Below the pieces are notes generated by a model. That model was not told where the DNA came from. It made no database searches and saw only the letters and a list, made by a program, of their open reading frames with translations. The translations under genes and the position numbers were made by a program. Source: Bacteroidota bacterium (GTDB lineage: Bacteria > Bacteroidota > Ignavibacteria > Kryptoniales > JAKASW01). Taken from it: a stretch of 64,000 bases of DNA. This document shows positions 25,997-33,341 of this stretch, in pieces (within the stretch, counting starts at the first letter, position 1; each line of letters opens with the position of its first letter). The DNA is taken from assembly GCA_023381615.1 (NCBI GenBank), contig JAMCQL010000067.1:1-64000 (forward strand). Reading direction: 5' to 3'.

Positions 25997-26025
25997 TTGA
26001 CTTTATTGTCTTGAGGTGTTAAGAT
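25997..26025 (+). promoter_or_regulatory. Promoter of the microcompartment operon
   Basis: TTGACT (25997-26002), a 17-base spacer and TAAGAT (26020-26025), ending 50 bases before the rpiB start. It is the only good promoter-like sequence in the 160-base gap, and all microcompartment genes downstream are tightly spaced on the same strand. Confidence 0.55.
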
Positions 26026-26075
26026 TTGTTTGATTTGCTTAATACCACTTTTATAATCTGTTCACGAGGCTCGCG

Positions 26076-26690
26076 ATGGTAGGCGCCATCGACGACGCAG
26101 AAATCCGGCGGATTGTCCAGCGCGTGCTCCAGCAAGTCCTGGGGCTATCCAAAGCGGAGGATGCACCTGCTATTGCCCTGTCCGGGGCCGAGCCTGATCA
26201 ACACTGTCAGGCCGGACTCCCCGGGCGCAAGGTGGTAGCGATCGGCGCGGACCACGGCGGTTTTGAACTGAAGGAGATACTCAAGGCTGAACTGAATGCG
26301 TTAGGCTTTGACACTATCGACGTTGGAACAGATAGCAAGGCGGCCGTGGATTACCCCGACTTTGCCCACGAGGTAGCTAAAATGGTGAGCACTGGGAAGG
26401 CATGGCGCGGCATTATGATTGACGGGGCGGGAATCGGGAGCTGCATCGTTACCAATAAGGTGCCTGGCGTGCGCGCTGGGATGGCATACGATTACTCCTC
26501 CGCACTTAACGGCCGCGAACACAATGACACCAACGTGCTGACTCTCGGGGCAGGCATGATCGGCGTCAATCTTGCCAGGCAAATCGTAAAGACCTGGCTG
26601 ACAACGGAGTTTGGCGGTGAGCGTCATGTCCGGCGTGTTGAAAAAATTATGGCCGTTGAAAAGCAATATCTGAAGAGACAGAATGCCTGA
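26076..26690 (+). CDS. rpiB: Microcompartment RpiB-type sugar-phosphate isomerase with encapsulation peptide
   Basis: The 204-residue protein has an N-terminal amphipathic helix ([16 protein letters not shown], about residues 8-23) and a linker. This is the layout of a microcompartment encapsulation peptide. The RpiB/LacAB domain follows from about residue 50: [24 protein letters not shown] and G-R-E-H-N-D-T-N. RpiB interconverts ribose 5-phosphate and ribulose 5-phosphate. Oddly, the usual catalytic Cys of C-G-T-G-I-G is an Asp (I-D-G-A-G-I-G-S-C), so the exact reaction or base may differ. It is the first gene of the operon, and its stop overlaps the deoC start by 8 bases. Confidence 0.88.
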   Translation: MVGAIDDAEIRRIVQRVLQQVLGLSKAEDAPAIALSGAEPDQHCQAGLPGRKVVAIGADHGGFELKEILKAELNALGFDTIDVGTDSKAAVDYPDFAHEVAKMVSTGKAWRGIMIDGAGIGSCIVTNKVPGVRAGMAYDYSSALNGREHNDTNVLTLGAGMIGVNLARQIVKTWLTTEFGGERHVRRVEKIMAVEKQYLKRQNA

Positions 26691-27621
26691 CAAGATTCCT
26701 GATATTAAGACGGTTGAACAATTAGTTGAGGTCATCACCCATGAGGTGCTGGCCGCTATGATGGAGGAGCAAGAGCGGGCTAAGTACCCGGAAGACTCTC
26801 AATGCAAGTATGAGTGCACTGACTCGCTCTGCGTCCATACCTGCTTTGATCGTGCAGGCCGTGCGATCAGCGCCGGTGCGGAGCGGCTGTCTTCCACTTT
26901 GGGGGTTATTCCAGAAGATGTCAACCTGGCAAAAATGATTGACCACACCCTGCTCAAACCGGACGCCACACAAGATCAGGTTGCTCAGCTTTGCTTTGAG
27001 GCACGCAAGTATGGGTTTGCCTCGGTGTGCGTCAATCCGGCATGGGTGAGCCTGTGTGCTCAATTGTTGCAAGGTTCTTCCGTCAAGGTTTGCTCCGTAA
27101 TCGGATTTCCACTGGGCGCAACTCTGCCCGAAGTCAAAGAGTTTGAAGCACAGAATGCTGTTGAGCATGGCGCCAATGAGATTGACATGGTGATCAACAT
27201 CGGGGCGTTGAAAGCGCGCGACCTGGAATTAGTGGCTAAAGATATTCGCGGGGTTGTCAATGTGGCGCATGCAAGCGGGGCGATCGTCAAAGTGATTATT
27301 GAGGCTGTGTTGTTGACAGATGAAGAGAAAACGATTGCCTGTCTCCTCTCAAAGGAGGCAGGTGCTGATTTTGTCAAAACTTCCACCGGCTTTGCCAGCG
27401 GCGGTGCGACCGTCCATGATGTGGAGTTGATGCGCGGCGTGGTTGGCCCGGAGATGGGTGTGAAGGCCGCTGGCGGTATACGAACCTATGAAGATGCGGA
27501 AAGCATGATCAAAGCAGGCGCAACACGCATCGGCGCAAGTGCAGGTGTGAAGATCATTCGAGGTCCGGACAAAGAGCCAGCGTTTGCCAGCGCGGCGACG
27601 CCGGTGAAGAAGAATTATTAG
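26683..27621 (+). CDS. deoC: Deoxyribose-phosphate aldolase with microcompartment N-terminal extension
   Basis: At 312 residues it is about 80 longer than typical DeoC. The extension begins with a helix [20 protein letters not shown] that looks like an encapsulation peptide, then a cysteine cluster [14 protein letters not shown] (Cx3Cx4Cx3C). The TIM-barrel aldolase follows from about residue 80: [20 protein letters not shown], the Schiff-base lysine in D-F-V-K-T-S-T-G-F, and V-K-A-A-G-G-I-R-T. It splits 2-deoxyribose 5-phosphate into acetaldehyde and glyceraldehyde 3-phosphate, so it supplies the aldehyde handled by the neighbouring dehydrogenase. This pairing defines the sugar-phosphate (SPU) class of microcompartments. 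Confidence 0.92.
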   Translation: MPDKIPDIKTVEQLVEVITHEVLAAMMEEQERAKYPEDSQCKYECTDSLCVHTCFDRAGRAISAGAERLSSTLGVIPEDVNLAKMIDHTLLKPDATQDQVAQLCFEARKYGFASVCVNPAWVSLCAQLLQGSSVKVCSVIGFPLGATLPEVKEFEAQNAVEHGANEIDMVINIGALKARDLELVAKDIRGVVNVAHASGAIVKVIIEAVLLTDEEKTIACLLSKEAGADFVKTSTGFASGGATVHDVELMRGVVGPEMGVKAAGGIRTYEDAESMIKAGATRIGASAGVKIIRGPDKEPAFASAATPVKKNY

Positions 27622-27631
27622 GAGTGCGGCA

Positions 27632-27922
27632 GTGTTGATTGCAAAGGTGATCGGAACGACCGTCGCGACAATCAAAGACGAGAAGTTGGTTGGGCGGAAA
27701 CTGCTGATCGTCCGTCAGACGGATGAACGAGGCAGTCCGCTCGGGAAACCATACGTAGCTGTCGATACCGTTGATGCCGGAGTCGGTGATCTGGTGTTGA
27801 CTGCCGCCGGCTCATCAGCAAGACAAACGAACATCACTAAAGATACCCCCGTTGACGCAGTCATCATGGCAGTCATTGATTCACTGGAAGTAGATGGACA
27901 GATCGTATTCAGGAAGTCTTAA
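27632..27922 (+). CDS. BMC-P pentamer shell protein (EutN/CcmL), first copy
   Basis: The 96-residue EutN/CcmL-fold protein starts at GTG 27632. It has the usual opening M-L-I-A-K-V-I-G-T-T-V-A-T, then L-L-I-V-R-Q, V-A-V-D-T-V-D-A-G-V-G-D-L-V-L and the closing strand A-V-I-M-A-V-I-D-S-L-E-V. Pentamers of this family cap the vertices of microcompartment shells. It lies 10 bases after deoC. Confidence 0.93.
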   Translation: MLIAKVIGTTVATIKDEKLVGRKLLIVRQTDERGSPLGKPYVAVDTVDAGVGDLVLTAAGSSARQTNITKDTPVDAVIMAVIDSLEVDGQIVFRKS

Positions 27923-27951
27923 GCCGGCGCGACCTTGCTGGAAAGATAATC

Positions 27952-29418
27952 ATGGCGCTGGATAGGGATCTTGCTTCCGTTCAGGAAGTGCGTGATCTGG
28001 TGAAAGCAGCCTCTGAGGCTTGGAAGACTTGGAGCAAAGCCTCGCAAGCTGAGGTTGACCGTGTCTGCGCGGCTATGGCTGAGGCTGGGTTTCAAGCCTC
28101 CGAACGTCTCGGTCGCATGGCGCAGGAGGAAACGGGATTCGGTGTGGCTGCCCATAAGAAGCTTAAGAACGAGTTCGGTTCACGCGTGGTCTGGGATAGC
28201 ATCCGTGACATGAAAACAGTCGGCGTGATCCGTCACGACCCCATGCATCGGTTATACGAGATTGCCTGGCCAATGGGTGTCGTGGCAGCCTTGATTCCCT
28301 CCACCAACCCAACCTCGACCACGTTCTTCAAAACATTGATTGCTGTCAAGTCGCGCAACGCGATTGTCATTTCTCCTCATCCGTCCGCAGCGCGATGTGC
28401 GTGCGAGGCTGCTCAGGTTATGGCGCTGGCAGCTGAAAACTCTGGCGCTCCCAAAGGTCTGATCAGTTGCTTGCAGCAGGTTTCCCTGGCGGGCACTCAG
28501 GAGCTAATGAACCATCGCCAGACGGCGGTCATCCTCGCCACGGGTGGGACTGCCATGGTGCGGGCCGCCCACTCAACCGGCAAACCTGCCTACGGAGTCG
28601 GCCCCGGCAACGTCCCGGTTTATGTGGACCGCAGCGCGGACATTCAGAAAGCGGCCCGCTACATTGTCGCCTCCAAAGCTTTTGACAATTCCACCATCTG
28701 TTCCACTGAACAGGCTGTGATTGCCGACCGGCCGATCGCGGCAAATCTGCTCGAACTCATGCGCGCCGAAGGTGCATATATTACGGATCCGCGCGAGACT
28801 GAAGCCCTTCGCCGCACGCTCTTCAATGGCGACGGCAGTCTCAACGTGAGTGTGATCGGGAAGTCAGCCTCGTATGTCGCTGAGGTGGCTGGCTTCAGGG
28901 TTCCAAGCGGGACACGTATTCTCTTGACGCCTCTCACGAAAACGGGCAGAGAGGAGCCGCTCTCTCACGAAAAGTTGACGACGGTGCTGGCGTGGTATGA
29001 GGCAGACGGCTGGGAACAGGGCTGTGATACTTCCATTGCGATCATCGAGTCCGGCGGCCGCGGTCACACTCAAATTATTCACGCAACCGACGAGAAAGTC
29101 ATCATGGCTTTTGGGTTGCAGAAACCAGTCTTCCGCATCCTGGTCAATACCACCGGAGCACTGGGCGCGATCGGACTGACCACAGGTGTAATGCCTTCGT
29201 TGACGCTTGGCTCTGGAGGCATCGGAGGCTCGATCACTGGAGACAATATCACGGCTTATCATTTGATGAACGTTAAGCGGCTGGCATATGAAACAATGGC
29301 GCCTCCTGCGGAGATATTCTCAGATGGAGAGGTTGCCGCCGGCCCTTCGCCCCAGGAAATCGAGCGGGTTGTCCGGCAAGTCGTCAATGAAATCCTGGAA
29401 ACCAAACGTTCTTCGTAA
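27952..29418 (+). CDS. CoA-acylating aldehyde dehydrogenase of the microcompartment (PduP/EutE type)
   Basis: The 488-residue protein belongs to the acetaldehyde/propionaldehyde dehydrogenase (acylating) family. The catalytic cysteine is residue 250 in N-S-T-I-C-S-T-E-Q. The cofactor region has [12 protein letters not shown] and [10 protein letters not shown]. The C-terminus carries a second amphipathic helix [17 protein letters not shown], typical of an encapsulation peptide placed at the end rather than the start. It would turn the acetaldehyde made by DeoC into acetyl-CoA with reduction of NAD+. No phosphotransacylase or alcohol dehydrogenase follows in this operon, so cofactor recycling must rely on genes elsewhere or on exchange. 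Confidence 0.93.
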   Translation: MALDRDLASVQEVRDLVKAASEAWKTWSKASQAEVDRVCAAMAEAGFQASERLGRMAQEETGFGVAAHKKLKNEFGSRVVWDSIRDMKTVGVIRHDPMHRLYEIAWPMGVVAALIPSTNPTSTTFFKTLIAVKSRNAIVISPHPSAARCACEAAQVMALAAENSGAPKGLISCLQQVSLAGTQELMNHRQTAVILATGGTAMVRAAHSTGKPAYGVGPGNVPVYVDRSADIQKAARYIVASKAFDNSTICSTEQAVIADRPIAANLLELMRAEGAYITDPRETEALRRTLFNGDGSLNVSVIGKSASYVAEVAGFRVPSGTRILLTPLTKTGREEPLSHEKLTTVLAWYEADGWEQGCDTSIAIIESGGRGHTQIIHATDEKVIMAFGLQKPVFRILVNTTGALGAIGLTTGVMPSLTLGSGGIGGSITGDNITAYHLMNVKRLAYETMAPPAEIFSDGEVAAGPSPQEIERVVRQVVNEILETKRSS

Positions 29419-29455
29419 TTGAGTCAAACTATTTCAAACAGAAAGGAAAAACAAA

Positions 29456-29797
29456 ATGGCTCTAGATCCCTCTTTGATAGCTCTCGGCATGGTCGAGACA
29501 CGGGGCCTGGTCGGTGCGATTGAGGCTGCCGATGCGATGGTCAAGGCTGCCAACGTGGTCCTGATCGGTTCCGAATATGTTGGTGGTGGATATGTGACCG
29601 TGATGGTGCGCGGTGACGTCGGCGCGGTCAAAGCTGCCACCGACGCGGGTGCTGCTGCGGCGAAGCGTGTCGGCGAAATGGTTTCGGTGCACGTCATCCC
29701 GCGTCCACACGAAGAAGTCGAAATGATCCTGCCGAAATCAACCAAGGGCAGCATCAGTGGTCGGCCTGCAGGCGAAAGCTCATCGAAAGCAAAATAG
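29456..29797 (+). CDS. BMC-H hexamer shell protein (EutM/PduA type)
   Basis: The 113-residue protein has one canonical BMC domain: [27 protein letters not shown], the pore loop region Y-V-G-G-G-Y-V, and [15 protein letters not shown]. About 20 Ser/Lys-rich residues follow the domain. These hexamers tile the facets of the shell. It is the only BMC-H in the operon and is preceded by a strong ribosome binding site (gaaagga). Confidence 0.95.
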   Translation: MALDPSLIALGMVETRGLVGAIEAADAMVKAANVVLIGSEYVGGGYVTVMVRGDVGAVKAATDAGAAAAKRVGEMVSVHVIPRPHEEVEMILPKSTKGSISGRPAGESSSKAK

Positions 29798-29813
29798 TCT
29801 GACGGTCCAGCAA

Positions 29814-30710
29814 ATGGCAGCGGCTGACCTGCGTTTACCAGAAGCCTTGAGCCTTGCCGAATACCTGCGCCGTGCGCAAGCCGTCATTCTGCCCAGGGAG
29901 TTGTCGGAGACCGCCGAACCGATGGTGACTGACACGACTGCTCGATTCAGCGTCGGAGTAGACCTGGGGACAGCCTATCTTGTCCTTGTTGTTCTGGACG
30001 AAGGCGGCTTGCCGGTAGCTGGTGAATGGCAGTTTGCCCAGGTGGTTCGTGACGGCTTGGTGGTGGATTTCGTGGGAGCGGTGGATTTGTTGCTTGGCAT
30101 GAAGCAGCGCATAGAACGCCGGATTGGCCGGGAGCTGGTCCATGCTGCGAGCGCCTATCCACCCGGTGTACCGCAGGCAGAAGTGCGGGCAACTGCCCAT
30201 GTGGTCGAGGCAGCTGGGTTTAGCTGCAGCGGATTGATTGACGAGCCAAGCGCGGCAAACAATGTTCTCGCCCTGCGGGACGGGGCGATCGTTGATGTCG
30301 GGGGCGGTACCACCGGAATCGCCATTCTGCGTGATGGAGAAGTGGTTTACACCGCAGATGAAGCAACAGGTGGTGTACATTTCTCCTTAGTTCTGGCAGG
30401 TGCGCTGGGTCTCAGCCTCGAAGAAGCTGAAAGTCTGAAGCTCACTCGGAGCGAACAGCCGCGCCTGTATCCCCTGGTGTACCCAGTAATGGAGAAAGTG
30501 GCGAGCATCGTCAATCGGCATATTCGTAATCAGCATGTGGAAACGATCAGGCTGGTCGGGGGTACCTCGGCTTTCCCGGGGATCGCACAGGTCATCCAGG
30601 ACTATACAGGTGTTTCTACGCGCGTACCAGAGAACCCGCTGTTCATCACGCCGCTTGGGATTGCCCTGCATGACCCTGCCAGTAGTGAAATCGGATTGGA
30701 GCAAGCATGA
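29814..30710 (+). CDS. EutJ-like actin/Hsp70-fold chaperone of the microcompartment
   Basis: About 298 residues from ATG 29814. The same frame runs upstream to 29757, but that would overlap the BMC-H gene. The ATPase fold is recognisable: phosphate-1 loop S-V-G-V-D-L-G-T-A-Y, I-D-E-P-S-A-A-N, phosphate-2 loop I-V-D-V-G-G-G-T-T-G-I-A, and adenosine loop L-V-G-G-T-S-A-F-P-G-I. This corresponds to EutJ, a small HSP70-like protein of ethanolamine-type loci that lacks the Hsp70 substrate domain. A role in assembly or in reactivating an enzyme is likely, but unproven for this class. It overlaps the next gene by 4 bases. Confidence 0.85.
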   Translation: MAAADLRLPEALSLAEYLRRAQAVILPRELSETAEPMVTDTTARFSVGVDLGTAYLVLVVLDEGGLPVAGEWQFAQVVRDGLVVDFVGAVDLLLGMKQRIERRIGRELVHAASAYPPGVPQAEVRATAHVVEAAGFSCSGLIDEPSAANNVLALRDGAIVDVGGGTTGIAILRDGEVVYTADEATGGVHFSLVLAGALGLSLEEAESLKLTRSEQPRLYPLVYPVMEKVASIVNRHIRNQHVETIRLVGGTSAFPGIAQVIQDYTGVSTRVPENPLFITPLGIALHDPASSEIGLEQA

Positions 30711-31339
30711 TGAGTGAACAATTTTCGCTGCGCTGTTACTGCTATCTGGACAAGATGCAGCCGCAGTTCGCAGCCTTTGTTGGGACGGTAACCCAGGGCG
30801 ATCTGCCGACCGAGGGCATGGCGGCCCTTTACGTTGAGATGTCGCCTGGGAACGAGGTCTTCCGCGTGGTGGACATCGCCGTCAAGGCCACTGAAGCCAG
30901 ACCGGGCGCGCAGATTGTCGAGCGCGAGTTTGGGATGTTCGAGGTGCATTCCCCTAGTCAGGCAGCGGTGCTGGAAGCCGGTGATGTCGTTCTGGCTCGC
31001 CTCGGACTGGGGATCAACGATCGCATCCGCCCTCAGGTCGTTTCCACGCAGGTCATTACGCGTGTGGATCCCTATCAGGCGCAGCTGCTGAACCGGTTCC
31101 GGCGCGGCAGCATGCTGGTGGCGGGAGAGACCATGCTGGTTCTTGAATGTGCCCCAGCGGCCTACATCAACATTGCGTGCAACGAGGCGGAGAAGACGGC
31201 CAGTATCAAGCTGATCCATGTTTCCTCTGTCGGACGCTTTGGCCGTATGTGGCTTTCCGGAACCGAGTCGGAAATCCTGACGGCCAAAGATGCCGCCATC
31301 CGCGCACTGGAAGAAATAACCGGCCGGACAGGAGCCTGA
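30707..31339 (+). CDS. BMC-T tandem-domain shell protein
   Basis: The 210-residue protein contains two BMC-like halves. The first, about 15-105, has A-A-L-Y-V-E-M-S-P-G and V-F-R-V-V-D-I-A-V-K-A-T-E. The second, about 120-205, has M-L-V-L-E-C-A-P-A-A-Y-I-N-I-A-C-N-E-A-E-K-T-A and D-A-A-I-R-A-L-E-E-I. Such trimers act as pseudo-hexamers, often with a gated or metal-binding central pore. The two halves are quite unlike each other and unlike the BMC-H, so they have diverged for long. It overlaps the EutJ-like gene by 4 bases. Confidence 0.82.
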   Translation: MMSEQFSLRCYCYLDKMQPQFAAFVGTVTQGDLPTEGMAALYVEMSPGNEVFRVVDIAVKATEARPGAQIVEREFGMFEVHSPSQAAVLEAGDVVLARLGLGINDRIRPQVVSTQVITRVDPYQAQLLNRFRRGSMLVAGETMLVLECAPAAYINIACNEAEKTASIKLIHVSSVGRFGRMWLSGTESEILTAKDAAIRALEEITGRTGA

Positions 31340-31378
31340 GCCTGAATGTTAATGTTACGGTCTAAAAAGGAGTAGACG

Positions 31379-31780
31379 ATGCCGAAAGAGTTTTATACCC
31401 AAAAGGACATAGAGGATATGTTCAAGAGAGGCGTCATGTCGCTTCAGGTCAACGAGAATGTGGTGCTGACCGAGCTGGCATACGAGACGGCCAACCGTCT
31501 GGGAATGCAATTGTTGCGTGACCAGGCTGACAACCCTCCCAGTGCTCCGGTGCGGCCTTATCTTTCCGAGAAACAGTCCGGGCGTACTGTATCTGCGAGT
31601 GACTCGACAGCTGTTCCAACTGCCTTTTCTCCGCCACCCACTCCTCCTGTTCAACAAGGGGAAACGGACCTGGCGAAGCGCATCCGTGAGGCAGTCGTCG
31701 CGCGTTTGGGAAGTCAGGTGGATTCCACGTTATTGGATGTCATTATCCAGCGCGTGTTGAAGGCTGCAGGGGTGAAGTAA
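31379..31780 (+). CDS. Microcompartment-associated protein with C-terminal encapsulation-like helix
   Basis: The 133-residue protein has three parts. An N-terminal domain of about 45 residues reads F-Y-T-Q-K-D-I-E-D-M-F-K-R-G, then V-V-L-T-E-L-A-Y-E-T-A-N-R-L-G-M, a pattern seen at the start of some EutT/EutQ-type microcompartment proteins. A Pro/Ser-rich linker follows at about 50-93. The C-terminal helices are D-L-A-K-R-I-R-E-A-V-V-A-R-L-G and L-L-D-V-I-I-Q-R-V-L-K-A, like encapsulation peptides. It looks like a linker between shell and cargo. I do not know a named equivalent. It has a strong ribosome binding site (aaaaaggag). Confidence 0.7.
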   Translation: MPKEFYTQKDIEDMFKRGVMSLQVNENVVLTELAYETANRLGMQLLRDQADNPPSAPVRPYLSEKQSGRTVSASDSTAVPTAFSPPPTPPVQQGETDLAKRIREAVVARLGSQVDSTLLDVIIQRVLKAAGVK

Positions 31781-31784
31781 GGCG

Positions 31785-32105
31785 ATGCTCTTTGGACGAG
31801 TACACGGCAACGCTGTCTGTACCATGAAATACGAAGGCACAAAGGGATTGAAATTGCTGGTGGTCCAACCCTTGAATAAAATGTTGGAGCCGATCGGTGC
31901 ATTGCAAGTCGCGGCGGATGTGGTGCAGGCTGGTCCGGGCGATTTGTGTGTCATGGTGCGTTCACGCGAAGCCGCACTTGCTATGCCCGCTGTCAAGTTC
32001 GTGCCGATCGACCTTGCTTTGGTCGGCATCGTGGACGAGTTGGAAGTCAAGCCGGACGGCACATACGATTGCACGCTGCGTCGAGGCTTGAATCGATTCA
32101 CGTGA
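31785..32105 (+). CDS. BMC-P pentamer shell protein, second copy
   Basis: The 106-residue EutN/CcmL-fold protein opens M-L-F-G-R-V-H-G-N-A-V-C-T and continues L-K-L-L-V-V-Q-P, A-A-D-V-V-Q-A-G-P-G-D-L-C and D-L-A-L-V-G-I-V-D-E-L. It is more diverged than the other two copies, especially after the conserved G-P-G-D. It lies 4 bases after the linker-like gene. Confidence 0.92.
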   Translation: MLFGRVHGNAVCTMKYEGTKGLKLLVVQPLNKMLEPIGALQVAADVVQAGPGDLCVMVRSREAALAMPAVKFVPIDLALVGIVDELEVKPDGTYDCTLRRGLNRFT

Positions 32106-32114
32106 GAGACGAAG

Positions 32115-32390
32115 ATGATTATTGGCAAAGTCGTTGGAACCGTTGTCACCACCATCAGCCACAGGGATTATAAGAACCGCAGGCTGCTGGTCGTTCAACC
32201 GTTGGTATTGGAAGGCGATACCCCTGCGCCTGACGAGGATTTTATTGCGTTAGATAATACACAGGCTGGTGTCGGTGATACTGTTCTAGTCAACCGGGAA
32301 GGGAACGGAGCGCGTCAGGTATTGAAGAATCCAGATGCGTGTGTGATTTCTGTGATTGTAGGGATTGTGGATAGCGTTAGTCTGGTATGA
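32115..32390 (+). CDS. BMC-P pentamer shell protein, third copy
   Basis: The 91-residue EutN/CcmL-fold protein opens M-I-I-G-K-V-V-G-T-V-V-T-T and has R-L-L-V-V-Q-P-L, I-A-L-D-N-T-Q-A-G-V-G-D-T-V-L and the closing V-I-V-G-I-V-D-S-V. It is closest to the first copy (27632-27922). It is the last recognised gene of the microcompartment operon. Confidence 0.92.
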   Translation: MIIGKVVGTVVTTISHRDYKNRRLLVVQPLVLEGDTPAPDEDFIALDNTQAGVGDTVLVNREGNGARQVLKNPDACVISVIVGIVDSVSLV

Positions 32391-32502
32391 GCAACTGTAT
32401 CTCAAGGACACAGGATGAAAGCGAAGCAGAAGAAACATTCACACGCTTGTAGACTTAACCCATGTATCTATAATTTGTAGAGACACTCGTGTTACCACGC
32501 TG

Positions 32503-32690
32503 ATGTTCTTCCTTGGGGTTGCATTAGAGGAGGCCGTTTCAACTGTGACTGGCGTAAGTAATGTCACAAATGCACTGCAGGACGACACAACGAAGTCGCA
32601 GCCACCGACTGGCGAGTCCATGCTGCCGGAATTGCCGGAAGGGTGGGAGTGGGCGAGTGTTGGAGAAGTCAGTGACCGAATTCAATCTCT
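32503..32690 (+). pseudogene. Remnant of a type I restriction specificity subunit (HsdS)
   Basis: The frame contains L-P-E-L-P-E-G-W-E-W-A-S-V-G-E-V-S-D-R-I-Q, the highly typical opening of an HsdS target-recognition domain. It is preceded by a stretch (T-T-K-S-Q-P-P-T-G-E-S-M) that fits the end of a previous conserved region. The frame then runs into the repeat mosaic from about 32693. No hsdM or hsdR is present. It marks a deletion or insertion boundary at the right side of the microcompartment operon. Confidence 0.6.
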
Positions 32691-32692
32691 AC

Positions 32693-32880
32693 CGGGTTTG
32701 ATTCCCCGCCGTTCGCGGCGTTGTCATTCCCGTCCGAAGGACCCCGTCGGGGTATGTTCTCAGCGGGAATCTGTCCCGACGAAGGTCGGGATCCTTTGGA
32801 TTTGTGGATGCCCGATAGAAACGTTCGGGCATGACAGGATACCTCGCCGCTTGCGGCGAGGTAATTCATTTTCGATGTAA
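32693..32880. repeat. Mosaic of palindromic repeats at the right edge of the microcompartment island
   Basis: Several palindromes follow each other: gccgttcgcggcg, a diverged GTCCGAAGGACC unit, TCCCGACGAAGGTCGGGA (32774-32791), ATGCCCGA/TCGGGCAT, and the 58-bp repeat in inverted orientation (32813-32870). There is no gene here. From 32880 to about 33178 I see nothing recognisable. Confidence 0.75.
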
Positions 32881-33178
32881 CAAGGGAAAACCCCACCTCT
32901 TTGCTGAGAAATTAAACAAGCCGCGTTGAACTTCTCAACAACCCAAATCCTGTGTTAATGCTGTCGTTTATCGAGAAACTCAACGGTGACCATGAAGCGG
33001 CTGTTGAATGATTCAACGGTGGTATTTGAATTCTCATGAACGGCTTTTTGTCTGATTTTCCCGCAAATATAAACATCTCAAACACAGCAAGTTATCCCGT
33101 ATTTTTTTCTTCCGATTTGGCGATTTGGGAACGGCAATTGATGAATATAGTGTGAAGTGTTACCAAGGAATGAGTGAC

Positions 33179-33331
33179 ATGAAAAAGAGAATAAGAAGTT
33201 CAGACTCAAGAATAATTTTCACGAAAAGTGATTCTGCTTCTCATGATCGCCGCTCGCAAAAGAAGTCAATGCAAATTTCAAGCGGCAAGTTGGAATACGA
33301 GAAATTTCTAAAATTAACTACCAAAACTTAG
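33179..33331 (+). CDS. Possible 50-residue leader protein before the GcvH-like gene
   Basis: A short, very basic frame (MKKRIRSSDSRIIFTKSD...) with a plausible ribosome binding site (aaggaatgag) that ends 10 bases before the GcvH-like start. No domain is recognised. Serine and lysine richness could equally mean a chance frame. Confidence 0.3.
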   Translation: MKKRIRSSDSRIIFTKSDSASHDRRSQKKSMQISSGKLEYEKFLKLTTKT

Positions 33332-33341
33332 GAGGTTCAAA

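Noticed and set aside
26076-32390. Reading the microcompartment as an ethanolamine or propanediol type
   Set aside because: No ammonia-lyase, diol dehydratase or glycyl-radical enzyme is present; DeoC with RpiB points to the sugar-phosphate class.
33125-33178. Longer start for the small frame before the GcvH-like gene
   Set aside because: The ATG at 33179 has a better ribosome binding site; the longer version adds nothing recognisable.
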